Source of the DNA: Candidatus Woesebacteria bacterium
GTDB lineage: Bacteria > Patescibacteriota > Microgenomatia > UBA1400 > MFAQ01
Length of the DNA: 11,730 bases
Reading direction: 5' to 3'
Assembly: GCA_020052895.1 (NCBI GenBank)
Contig: JAGVOE010000054.1
Span: 1 to 11,730 of the forward strand
Within the stretch, counting starts at the first letter, position 1. Each line of letters opens with the position of its first letter. This document shows, piece by piece, positions 6,346 through 11,730 of the stretch. The translations under genes were made by a program, and so were the position numbers. The notes under the pieces were generated by a model that did not search any database, was not told the origin of the DNA, and worked only from the letters and a program-made list of their open reading frames with translations.

Positions 6346-7170
6346 ATGGAAAAAGACAAAGAGGTGGCCTTGTTCGAGAAGAAACGGGTTAGAAGAGTCT
6401 GGCACAAAAAAGAATGGTGGTTCGCCATAGTGGATGTCGTCGCTATTCTGTCTGAATCTATCGATCCTCCAGGATATTTAAAAGATATCCGAAGAAGAGA
6501 CGCAGAAATAAACAAAGGGTGGGGGCAAATTGCCACCCCCCTTGGAATAAAAACTACGGGAGGAGAACAAAAAATAAATTGCGCTAATACCGCAGGGATT
6601 TTAAGAATTATTCAATCAATTCCATCACCTAAGGCTGAACCATTCAAACAATGGCTGGCAAGGATCGGCAAAGACAGGATAGATGAAATAAACAATCCGG
6701 AACTGGCAATGGAAAGAATGAGGGATTTATACGCCAAGAAAGGATATACGAAAGAATGGATCGAAAAAAGATCCAGAGGTATTGCGGTCCGCCAAGAGTT
6801 GACGACAGAGTGGAAAGACAGGGGCATTAAAAATAGTCATGAGTTTGCCATTCTTACCAATGAAATTATGCAAGGGGCTTTTGAGATGAAAGTTGGGGAG
6901 TACAAAAACTTCAAAGGTCTGGAAAAGGAAAATCTCCGTGACCACATGAATGATCTGGAGTTAATTTTGACCATGCTGGCAGAGGCCACCACCACCAAAC
7001 TTCACCAGGAAAGAGATTCCCAAGGTTTTAGTCCGGTAAGGAGTGATGCAAAAGAAGGTGGCAAAATAGCCGGTAACACGCGAAAGCAAATAGAGAAGGC
7101 CAGTGGTGCCAAAATAAGCTCCAGAAAAAATCATTTATCTAACCAAAAGAAAGTGAAGCAGATTGTGTAA
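6346..7170 (+). CDS. Bro-N domain protein, prophage antirepressor-like
   Basis: A 274-residue protein that appears complete. The Bro-N domain covers about residues 6-110: 'ALFEKKRVRRVWHKKEWWF', 'IVDVVAILSES' (28-38), 'YLKDIRRRD', then 'CANTAGILRIIQSIPSP' (79-95) and 'AEPFKQWLARIG' (97-108). The remaining ~165 residues carry 'FAILTNEIMQGAF' (167-179), 'NLRDHMNDLELILTML' (196-211) and the basic tail 'AKEGGKIAGNTRKQIE' (235-250), the layout I recall for full-length Bro-N proteins annotated as antirepressors in CPR genomes. Bro-N domains bind DNA, and relatives act in phage antirepression or DNA-damage responses; the target here is unknown. It is the only intact gene in the scrambled 5690-7170 segment. 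Its stop codon lies 9 bp before the nuclease start, so the two may be transcribed together. Confidence 0.82.
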   Translation: MEKDKEVALFEKKRVRRVWHKKEWWFAIVDVVAILSESIDPPGYLKDIRRRDAEINKGWGQIATPLGIKTTGGEQKINCANTAGILRIIQSIPSPKAEPFKQWLARIGKDRIDEINNPELAMERMRDLYAKKGYTKEWIEKRSRGIAVRQELTTEWKDRGIKNSHEFAILTNEIMQGAFEMKVGEYKNFKGLEKENLRDHMNDLELILTMLAEATTTKLHQERDSQGFSPVRSDAKEGGKIAGNTRKQIEKASGAKISSRKNHLSNQKKVKQIV

Positions 7171-7174
7171 TAAT
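7169..7174 (+). promoter_or_regulatory. -10-like box before the nuclease GTG start
   Basis: AATAAT (7169-7174) overlaps the stop codon of the Bro-N gene and stands 5 nt before GTG 7180. The arrangement mirrors CATAAT-N6-GTG before the relic at 5710 and TATAAT-N6-GTG at 2961. No -35 box is evident. Confidence 0.35.
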
Positions 7175-7179
7175 TAATC

Positions 7180-7725
7180 GTGAGCAAAAAACCTGCAAGT
7201 TTCATCAAAGTCTTTCTCTTTGCATTTTTCATTGGGACCTATCTCTATTTTCTAGGATTTTACCTTACTCGTTCCAGCCCTTCTCTCGCACCAGCCACTA
7301 GCAACTTCGCACAAATCACCGACACCGTCGCCAAATCTACCGAGAAGGTGATTCGGGTAATCGATGGTGATACCTTTGAGATTCAAGGCGGTATCAAGGT
7401 TCGTCTCATTGGTGTGGATACTCCGGAGATGAAGAACAAAAACAAAACTATCGACTGCTTCGCTCAGGAAGCCAAACAGAAAATGGAAAAATTATTAACC
7501 AACCAAGAAGTCGTCCTGGAAAAAGACGTTTCGGAAACGGACAGGTATGGCAGGCTCCTGCGCTATGTGTATCTGGAAGACAAAATGATCAATGACACTC
7601 TGGTGAAAGAGGGATACGCCAGAATCGCCACCTTCCCACCTGACGTCAAGTTTAAAGATCAATTTCTCGCTAGTGAAAGACAAGCTAGAGAGGCAAAAGC
7701 TGGCCTCTGGCAGGCATGTAAATAA
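7180..7725 (+). CDS. Thermonuclease (staphylococcal nuclease family), membrane-anchored
   Basis: A 181-residue protein starting at GTG 7180. Residues about 8-29 form an uncleaved-looking signal anchor, followed by a short linker and one SNase domain (about 56-180). The catalytic set is complete by comparison with staphylococcal nuclease: D62/D64 in 'VIDGDTF' (calcium site, D21 equivalent D64), R75 in 'VRLIGVDTPE' (R35), D80 and E83 (D40, E43), and R125 in 'DRYGRLLRYVY' (R87). The C-terminus 'ASERQAREAKAGLW' is also typical. Enzymes of this family are calcium-dependent and cut DNA and RNA; a membrane-anchored form probably acts outside the cell, for instance in scavenging nucleotides, which suits an organism with limited biosynthesis. 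It converges on the AbiE operon with only 4 bp between the two stop codons. A stub resembling its first 17 codons is found at 5710. Confidence 0.9.
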   Translation: MSKKPASFIKVFLFAFFIGTYLYFLGFYLTRSSPSLAPATSNFAQITDTVAKSTEKVIRVIDGDTFEIQGGIKVRLIGVDTPEMKNKNKTIDCFAQEAKQKMEKLLTNQEVVLEKDVSETDRYGRLLRYVYLEDKMINDTLVKEGYARIATFPPDVKFKDQFLASERQAREAKAGLWQACK

Positions 7726-7731
7726 ATGCCT
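7712..7731. repeat. Small inverted repeat spanning the convergent stop codons
   Basis: AGGCAT (7712-7717) and ATGCCT (7726-7731) flank an 8-nt loop that contains the nuclease stop codon; the right arm overlaps the abiEii stop codon. It is weak and lacks T-runs on either strand, so a bidirectional terminator role is only possible. A second 6-bp inverted repeat, AGAGGC/GCCTCT, lies just inside the nuclease gene at 7689-7708. Confidence 0.3.
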
Positions 7732-8509
7732 ATTCCAAGCTAGTTTGCTCAAACAATTTCTTAAAGTAGCGTATCTTGTCAACATCACTATCGATCAGAA
7801 TAAACGGCTTAACGTCATTTGCCAGTTTTTCAAAATCGAGTGTGTTCAGGTGATCCATAATTTTTTCTTTGATAATATGGGGATCGTTGGTCTCAAACTT
7901 AGCGACCAAAAATTCTTTGCTTGGTTTGGTATTTTGAAGGAGAAAAATTATGTCATAAAAATCTCGACCTTTGGCTCTCGCCCTATTTATAATTGTCCAA
8001 AGTTTTTGGGCTAGTATGATCGATTTTGGTGTAATCGTTATTAGCTTGGTAATATCAAACTTGTTCAACACAAAGCTCTCGGTGGTGTAGTTTACCTGCT
8101 GATCAAACGTGTCTACCCGAATCAAAATTTTTTCCTCACCATATCCGGACATCTTATTTTCTTGCAAAAGATTGGGGAATTTAATTTTGCAATGGAAGGC
8201 CTCCTTGTTCACCATACTAATTTCTACTTTCAGGCCAAGTTTTTGGAGTTCTTTGGCAATATATTGTGATAAAAGCGTAAATTCTTCACTAGTTAGATTT
8301 TTGTTATCAAAATCCAAGTCCTCAGAAAATCTTTTTGAACCATATACAATCCGCAAACACGTTCCACCGAGAAACGTCAACTTTCTCCCGATTTTATGAG
8401 AAAAAATGATGCTTAATATCAGATATTGCAAGTATTCCCTTAGCAATCCTCGATCGTACTTATGAATATCAGACGGGTAGAACTTCTTTATTTCCTCTAT
8501 CGAAATCAT
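7730..8509 (-). CDS. abiEii: AbiEii/AbiGii-type nucleotidyltransferase toxin
   Basis: A 259-residue protein and the second gene of the minus-strand operon. The nucleotidyltransferase core is plain: 'FLGGTCLRIVYGSKRFSEDLDFD' positions 46-68, with the G48-G49-T50 loop and D64/D66 as the metal pair, D133 in 'ILIRVDTF' as a likely third acidic residue, then 'LAQKLWTIINRAR' with K169 and 'KGRDFYDI' (180-187). These correspond to the conserved motifs of the AbiEii/MenT toxin family, whose characterised members transfer nucleotides to RNA targets such as tRNA and so block growth. In type IV AbiE systems the toxin gives abortive infection against phages and the partner AbiEi silences its expression. 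Its ATG overlaps the abiEi stop by 4 bp (ATGA), so translation is probably coupled. All key residues are present, so it looks active. Length is within the usual range for the family. Confidence 0.9.
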   Translation of the reverse strand: MISIEEIKKFYPSDIHKYDRGLLREYLQYLILSIIFSHKIGRKLTFLGGTCLRIVYGSKRFSEDLDFDNKNLTSEEFTLLSQYIAKELQKLGLKVEISMVNKEAFHCKIKFPNLLQENKMSGYGEEKILIRVDTFDQQVNYTTESFVLNKFDITKLITITPKSIILAQKLWTIINRARAKGRDFYDIIFLLQNTKPSKEFLVAKFETNDPHIIKEKIMDHLNTLDFEKLANDVKPFILIDSDVDKIRYFKKLFEQTSLE

Positions 8510-9120
8510 AGCTTTAAATAATTTATTAACACTCCCACCCTTCTGTTCAATGTTTCGCTATCAAAAATGGACAGAATTCTTTCAAGTTCCGGCTGATTAA
8601 TTTTTTCTTTTAATAGTTCTTCATTAAATCTCAACCCCTGAATATCGACTGCTTCGATCACTTGGGGATTAAGATAAAAGTAGTCAACAACTGCCTTTTC
8701 CAATGAGGCGATCTTGTAAGTTGCCTGCTCAGTAGTTATTATTTGGTATCCGAAAAATAATCTAGTGTCCAAGGATTTGTAGTCAAATATTCCGATTGGT
8801 GTTTCGACACCCAAAGTCTTATTTGTGGTCACAGAAGTAATTCTCAGCACCGCCTCAGGAATCACTCCGTAGTGATTCAGAGCTAACTCCAAGGAAATGT
8901 ATGAGGGGTCATAGAGCCTATTAGCAATCAAGTAAAGGTCATAATTTGAGGGTTTGAAGTCGGCAAAAATATACTTCTTACTTCGGAGTTTGGTTACCCA
9001 CGCCTTTTTCTCCCATTCGTAGAGAGTTTCGAGCCTAAAAGCAGGATCTGCGGTGTACAAGTCTTCGATCGAAAAGATTTTTAGTGCGCTCAGCTTTTGT
9101 CTGATGTCGAAGTATTTCAT
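8506..9120 (-). CDS. abiEi: AbiEi-type antitoxin / transcriptional repressor
   Basis: A 204-residue protein, first gene of the minus-strand pair. The N-terminal ~55 residues ('DIRQKLSALKIFSIEDL', 'LYEWEKKAWVTKL', 'KKYIFADF') look like a winged helix for DNA binding. The following domain has 'DPSYISLELALNHYGVIPE' (71-89), 'ITSVTTNKTLGVETPIG' (94-110) and 'ASLEKAVVDYFYL' (138-150), the signature order of AbiEi-like antitoxins. Such proteins act as type IV antitoxins and repress their own operon by binding inverted repeats in the promoter; a repeat of that kind is present between the -35 and -10 boxes here. The pairing with abiEii, the 4-bp overlap and the order antitoxin-then-toxin all agree. 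The start at ATG 9120 is supported by a -10 box 6 nt upstream. It ends in TGA, evidence that TGA is a stop in this genome. Confidence 0.88.
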   Translation of the reverse strand: MKYFDIRQKLSALKIFSIEDLYTADPAFRLETLYEWEKKAWVTKLRSKKYIFADFKPSNYDLYLIANRLYDPSYISLELALNHYGVIPEAVLRITSVTTNKTLGVETPIGIFDYKSLDTRLFFGYQIITTEQATYKIASLEKAVVDYFYLNPQVIEAVDIQGLRFNEELLKEKINQPELERILSIFDSETLNRRVGVLINYLKL

Positions 9121-9126
9121 TTCTAA

Positions 9127-9155
9127 ATACTACGCTTTACCGTAGGTTTTGTCAA
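9127..9155 (-). promoter_or_regulatory. AbiE operon promoter, sigma70 type
   Basis: On the minus strand TTGACA (9155-9150) is followed by a 17-nt spacer and TAGTAT (9132-9127), an almost ideal pair. TAGTAT ends 6 nt before the abiEi ATG, so the transcript would start at or next to the start codon. Confidence 0.72.
9130..9145. promoter_or_regulatory. Operator-like inverted repeat in the AbiE promoter
   Basis: CTACG (9130-9134) and CGTAG (9141-9145) flank CTTTAC, placed between the -35 and -10 boxes and touching the -10. This is where an AbiEi autorepressor would be expected to bind. The arms are only 5 bp, so chance is possible. Confidence 0.45.
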
Positions 9156-9180
9156 TAGCAGTAAACTGGTTTTCTTGGTG

Positions 9181-9186
9181 TAAAAT
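9181..9186 (+). promoter_or_regulatory. -10-like box (TAAAAT) before the GDP-mannose dehydratase gene
   Basis: TAAAAT ends 9 nt before ATG 9196, implying a leader of only a few bases. No convincing -35 box at normal spacing was found. With the AbiE promoter it makes the 75-bp gap 9121-9195 a divergent regulatory region. Confidence 0.4.
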
Positions 9187-9195
9187 CTATTCACT

Positions 9196-10224
9196 ATGGC
9201 CAAACAAAAAACTGCTGTCATTATCGGAGTCACTTCTCAAGATGGCTCTTACCTCGCCGAACTTCTCCTGTCTAAAGGCTACAAAGTCGTAGGCACGCTC
9301 CGCAGGACTACATCTATGGTGCACGAAAACATCGAACATCTCAAGGGTAAAATTATTCTGGAGGCGGCTGACCTGATCGATCCTGAGTCTCTCAACAAAG
9401 TCATGATTACTCATCAGCCGGATGAGGTCTACAACATCGCCTCCCAGTCCGTCCCCGGCGATGCTTGGACTCATCCTTTCTACACCGGCGAAGTCACCGC
9501 TCTCGGACCAGTCCGCGTTTTTGAAGCCGTTCGTCACTTCTGCCCCAATGCCCGTGTGTATCAAGCCACTTCGCGTGAAATTCTCGGTGGTGTCACCGGA
9601 GTGGATCGCGCTAACGAATCAACACCTATCTTCGCCAATAATCCTTACGGAATAGCCAAGGCCTATGCTCACATGATGGTCGATTGCTACCGCAAGTCCT
9701 ACGGTATGTTTGTTTGTGCCGGTATCCTCTTTAATCACGAATCTCCTCGTCGTTCCCTCCACTTCGTCACCCGCAAAATCAGCATGGGGGTCGCCTGTCT
9801 CAAACTCGGAATTAAAAATCCACCGGTGAACGAAATGGGCGAGCCACTCGTGGATGCTCAAGGAAAACTCCATCTGGGAGATCTAAACGCCAGGCGCGAC
9901 TGGGGCTACTCTAAAGACTACGTCGAGGCCATGTGGCTCATGCTCCAGCAAAGTGAACCTAAAGACTATGTCATCGGGACCGATACCAACTTCTCAATCA
10001 AGGACGCCTGTAAGGCCGCTTTTGATCACGTCGGGCTAAACTGGGAAGAACACGTGATCAGTAATGCCAAGCTTCTCCGCCCGACGGAGATAACTGACAT
10101 GAGAGGGGATTACTCCGCCGCCAAACGGGATCTTGGTTGGGAACCCAAGGTTTTTATGAAAGAATTGATGGAAATCATGGTCGACTCAGACATCGAGTGG
10201 TTAAAAAATCATCAGGTAAAATAG
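9196..10224 (+). CDS. gmd: GDP-mannose 4,6-dehydratase-like SDR enzyme
   Basis: A 342-residue extended SDR. It follows the GMD plan closely: 'QDGSYLAELLLSKGY' (15-29), 'RRTT' (36-39), 'DEVYNIASQSV' (76-86), 'YQATSREILGG' (122-132), Y151 and K155 in 'NPYGIAKAYAHMM', 'GILFNHESPRR', 'FVTRKI', 'LGDLNARRDWGYSKDYVEAMW' and 'LRPTEITDMRGD'. The family converts GDP-D-mannose to GDP-4-keto-6-deoxymannose, the precursor of GDP-D-rhamnose, GDP-L-fucose and related sugars. Two usual features differ: the middle glycine of the GxxGxxG NAD loop is Ser14 (VTSQDG for VTGQDG), and the catalytic S-T-S-E reads T125-S126-R127-E128. So Ser would replace the usual catalytic Thr, while Glu, Tyr and Lys are kept. It may be a GMD subfamily or a related dehydratase. 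The gene is much richer in G+C and in C-ending codons than the first sugar block. RMD follows after 6 bp. Confidence 0.85.
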   Translation: MAKQKTAVIIGVTSQDGSYLAELLLSKGYKVVGTLRRTTSMVHENIEHLKGKIILEAADLIDPESLNKVMITHQPDEVYNIASQSVPGDAWTHPFYTGEVTALGPVRVFEAVRHFCPNARVYQATSREILGGVTGVDRANESTPIFANNPYGIAKAYAHMMVDCYRKSYGMFVCAGILFNHESPRRSLHFVTRKISMGVACLKLGIKNPPVNEMGEPLVDAQGKLHLGDLNARRDWGYSKDYVEAMWLMLQQSEPKDYVIGTDTNFSIKDACKAAFDHVGLNWEEHVISNAKLLRPTEITDMRGDYSAAKRDLGWEPKVFMKELMEIMVDSDIEWLKNHQVK

Positions 10225-10230
10225 TTATAT

Positions 10231-11181
10231 ATGCAAATTGAAAGTCAGTCTGAACTTTGGGTAGCCGGTACAGGTCTTATTGGCAATAAGGTAACCGAGT
10301 TGGCCAGGTCTAAAGATATTAGTGTCTCCGTCACGGCAAAGAGTGAAAAAGAGGATCCTTCTGGTACGGCCGAGATTCTGGATATTACAGATTTTGAAGG
10401 TGTCAAAAAATATTTTTGGGACCATCATTTTAAGAAAGTTATCGTTGCCGCCGGGATAACGCCCCCCGCCGCCGCCAAGAAAAATCCCGAAATGGCTTTT
10501 TTGGTCAACGCCGAGGGACCTAAAAATATCGGGAAAGCGATCCTCACCCTCCCGGAAGGACGGCGCCCGTCTGTGGTTTTTATGGGTTCGACTCTACAAT
10601 ACGATATCCGTCACGAGGGAGCAGTTAGCGAAAATACACCCTTTGTGAAAGAAGGGGATCCCTATGTCATGTCGAAGATAAAGATGGTGGAGTTTGTTAA
10701 GGAACTGGTGGCTAAAGGTTTGGATGCCAAGATTGCCATGATTTTTAATTCCACCGGGCCGGAACAAAGTACAGACTACTTTCTGCCCTCCATGGCGGAT
10801 CAGGTGGCCAAAATTAAACTGGGTTTAAAAGAGCCAAGAATAGTCGAGTCCAGGTATGTCGGTCATGATCGAGATTTTTCTCATGTCGACGACACCGCAC
10901 AGGGAATTATGTTAGCCTTGGGGGGAAGATCGGGCGACTTAATCAACATCGCTTCCGGTTATGGAGTTCGGCTCCAGGATTTTATCTATACCTTGATGGA
11001 CTTATCCGGTGTCAGAGGCATTTCGCATCAAGTCGACCCAAATTTTAATACTCCTCCAAAAATTCACGCATCGTGGGGAGATAACTCGCGTTTGAAAGCT
11101 TTGGGTTTTGTCCAGAAAAAAGACATGGTCGACATTTGTCTGGATCTTTTTGAGGCGAGACTGAAAGTCAATAAAGGGTAA
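10231..11181 (+). CDS. NAD(P)-dependent SDR reductase, GDP-4-keto-6-deoxy-D-mannose reductase (RMD)-like
   Basis: A 316-residue extended SDR. The nucleotide loop is 'VAGTGLIGNK' (11-20), with Ala at the first glycine position of GxxGxxG. 'MGSTLQYD' (118-125) holds the Ser/Thr catalytic position, and 'YVMSK' (145-149) holds the Tyr-Lys pair. 'NSTGPEQSTDYFLPSMADQV' (173-192) and 'DRDFSHVDDTAQGI' (213-226) match the pattern of RMD enzymes, where GPGQS-DF and RDF-DV-D are typical. RMD reduces the GMD product to GDP-D-rhamnose with NAD(P)H. Following GMD after 6 bp, this role is the natural reading, but GDP-6-deoxytalose or a fucose-type product cannot be excluded from sequence alone. TAAAAT (10217-10222) 8 nt upstream is a possible internal -10 box. 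It ends 9 bp before the flippase gene, so the three genes likely form an operon. Confidence 0.75.
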   Translation: MQIESQSELWVAGTGLIGNKVTELARSKDISVSVTAKSEKEDPSGTAEILDITDFEGVKKYFWDHHFKKVIVAAGITPPAAAKKNPEMAFLVNAEGPKNIGKAILTLPEGRRPSVVFMGSTLQYDIRHEGAVSENTPFVKEGDPYVMSKIKMVEFVKELVAKGLDAKIAMIFNSTGPEQSTDYFLPSMADQVAKIKLGLKEPRIVESRYVGHDRDFSHVDDTAQGIMLALGGRSGDLINIASGYGVRLQDFIYTLMDLSGVRGISHQVDPNFNTPPKIHASWGDNSRLKALGFVQKKDMVDICLDLFEARLKVNKG

Positions 11182-11190
11182 GATAAATAA

Positions 11191-11730
11191 GTGAAGAAAA
11201 TTCTTGGGTTAATTAAATCGCAAACGATCAAAGACTCTTTCGTCGTGGCCCTGGGACTTGGCGTCTCCGCCGTCATTGGCTTTTTCTTTACCATCCTTCT
11301 TGCCCGCAGTCTGGGTCCGGTAAACTTTGGTGTCTATTCAGCCCTCACCGCCCTTGCGGCTATTGTTTATAGTCTAGGTGACCTAGGAATTTCTTCGGCC
11401 CTCATCAATTTCCTCCCCAAAAAAATCTCTGAGAGATATGAATATCTCTCCACTAGCTTCTGGATGGAGTTTGCCATCGGCGTTTTTATCCTTCTGCTTT
11501 TTGGAATTCTTTCACTCTTTTTCCGACAAATCGTTCCAGGCTCCCTAGGCACCGACATCTTTTTGGCCGGACTGCTGGCCTTTAATTACCTCTTAATCAT
11601 CTACACCCAGGGAGTCTTTACCGCCGACCGGAAGTTTTGGTCTTACTCTGCCAGCCAGATCGTGGATTCTGCTGTGAAGATAATAATTGTCTTGGCTATC
11701 TTTAGACTAGGTAACCTTTCGATAGGCTCC
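11191..11730 (+). CDS. Oligosaccharide flippase (Wzx/MOP superfamily), 5' part, runs off window
   Basis: From GTG 11191 the frame is open to the last base, giving 180 residues with no stop. The N-terminus matches the polysaccharide-export branch of the MOP superfamily: a short cytoplasmic start, a first helix with 'GLGVSAVIGFFFTILLA' and then 'RSLGPVNFGVYSAL', 'SLGDLGISSALINFLPKKIS', further helices 'IGVFILLLFGILSLFF' and 'LAGLLAFNYLLIIY', and 'TADRKFWSYSAS'. About five helices are visible of the 12-14 normal for the family. These proteins flip lipid-linked oligosaccharides across the cytoplasmic membrane, the step between the cytoplasmic GT2 enzymes and the outer-face enzymes of this cluster. 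TAAGAT (11179-11184), overlapping the upstream stop, lies 6 nt before the GTG and may be a -10 box, which also favours this start. Confidence 0.87.
   Translation, partial: MKKILGLIKSQTIKDSFVVALGLGVSAVIGFFFTILLARSLGPVNFGVYSALTALAAIVYSLGDLGISSALINFLPKKISERYEYLSTSFWMEFAIGVFILLLFGILSLFFRQIVPGSLGTDIFLAGLLAFNYLLIIYTQGVFTADRKFWSYSASQIVDSAVKIIIVLAIFRLGNLSIGS

Noticed and set aside
6517..6546. G-run/C-run palindrome-like stretch in the Bro-N gene
   Set aside because: It encodes the normal family segment GWGQIATPL, so the symmetry is explained by codons for Gly-Trp-Gly and Thr-Pro.
7673..8014. 113-codon plus-strand open frame after the nuclease gene
   Set aside because: It is antisense to abiEii, which has clear nucleotidyltransferase motifs, and its translation has no recognisable family pattern.
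9187..9564. 125-codon minus-strand open frame within the GDP-mannose dehydratase gene
   Set aside because: It lies wholly opposite strongly conserved GMD coding sequence; long antisense frames are common in C-rich third-position genes.
1..11730. Recoded TGA (as in Gracilibacteria/SR1)
   Set aside because: No gene contains an in-frame TGA, and abiEi ends at TGA with its partner's ATG overlapping it.
1..11730. tRNA, rRNA or known riboswitch
   Set aside because: No cloverleaf-like or rRNA-like segment was noticed in the gaps, which are short; a covariance-model scan was not possible here.

Overview
The window looks like part of a surface-glycan (exopolysaccharide / cell-wall polysaccharide) gene cluster from a bacterium with a compact, streamlined genome. 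A member of the Candidate Phyla Radiation (Patescibacteria, Microgenomates-like) fits best. The reasons are the tail of a very large membrane protein with a C-terminal beta domain and a 'WPQR-YFIGL' membrane exit, the set of GT-C and GT2 glycosyltransferases, the Bro-N and RhuM type regulators common in those genomes, tight packing, no evident Shine-Dalgarno sites, and -10-like boxes lying almost on the start codons. This placement is an impression from protein style, not a search result. The genetic code looks standard: TGA is a stop (abiEi) and no gene contains an in-frame TGA.

Layout. (i) 1-5659, plus strand: a glycan-assembly block holding the 3' end of a large membrane protein, a GT39-like polytopic glycosyltransferase, a GT2 rhamnosyltransferase-like enzyme, an orphan polytopic membrane protein ending in an IPT/TIG-like domain, and a WaaE/KdtX-like GT2. 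(ii) 5660-7170: a scrambled segment with no intact gene until 6346. It holds a tiny relic resembling the 5' end of the nuclease gene at 7180, a truncated RhuM-family gene, a degraded ORF tail, two related upstream modules and several clean hairpins, then an intact Bro-N (antirepressor-like) gene. (iii) 7180-7725: a membrane-anchored staphylococcal-nuclease-family protein. (iv) 9120-7730, minus strand: a complete type IV AbiEi/AbiEii toxin-antitoxin operon with a strong sigma70-type promoter and an operator-like inverted repeat. (v) 9196-11730, plus strand: a GDP-mannose 4,6-dehydratase-like enzyme, an RMD-like reductase and the 5' part of an oligosaccharide flippase, which runs off the window.

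How it fits together. The GMD/RMD pair probably makes a GDP-6-deoxyhexose such as GDP-D-rhamnose. The GT2 enzymes would build a lipid-linked oligosaccharide on the cytoplasmic face. The flippase would export it, and the polytopic GT-C proteins would act on the outer face with lipid-linked donors. The AbiE, nuclease, Bro-N and RhuM genes form an accessory insert of defence- or phage-related type between the two sugar blocks. Base composition changes strongly across the window: bases 661-720 have 12 G+C of 60 and bases 9481-9540 have 35 of 60, which suggests a mosaic origin.

The observations most worth following are the scrambled segment 5690-6346, with its duplicated gene start, twin modules and twin hairpins, and the recurrent -10 box placed 5-10 nt before start codons, which implies leaderless or near-leaderless transcripts.
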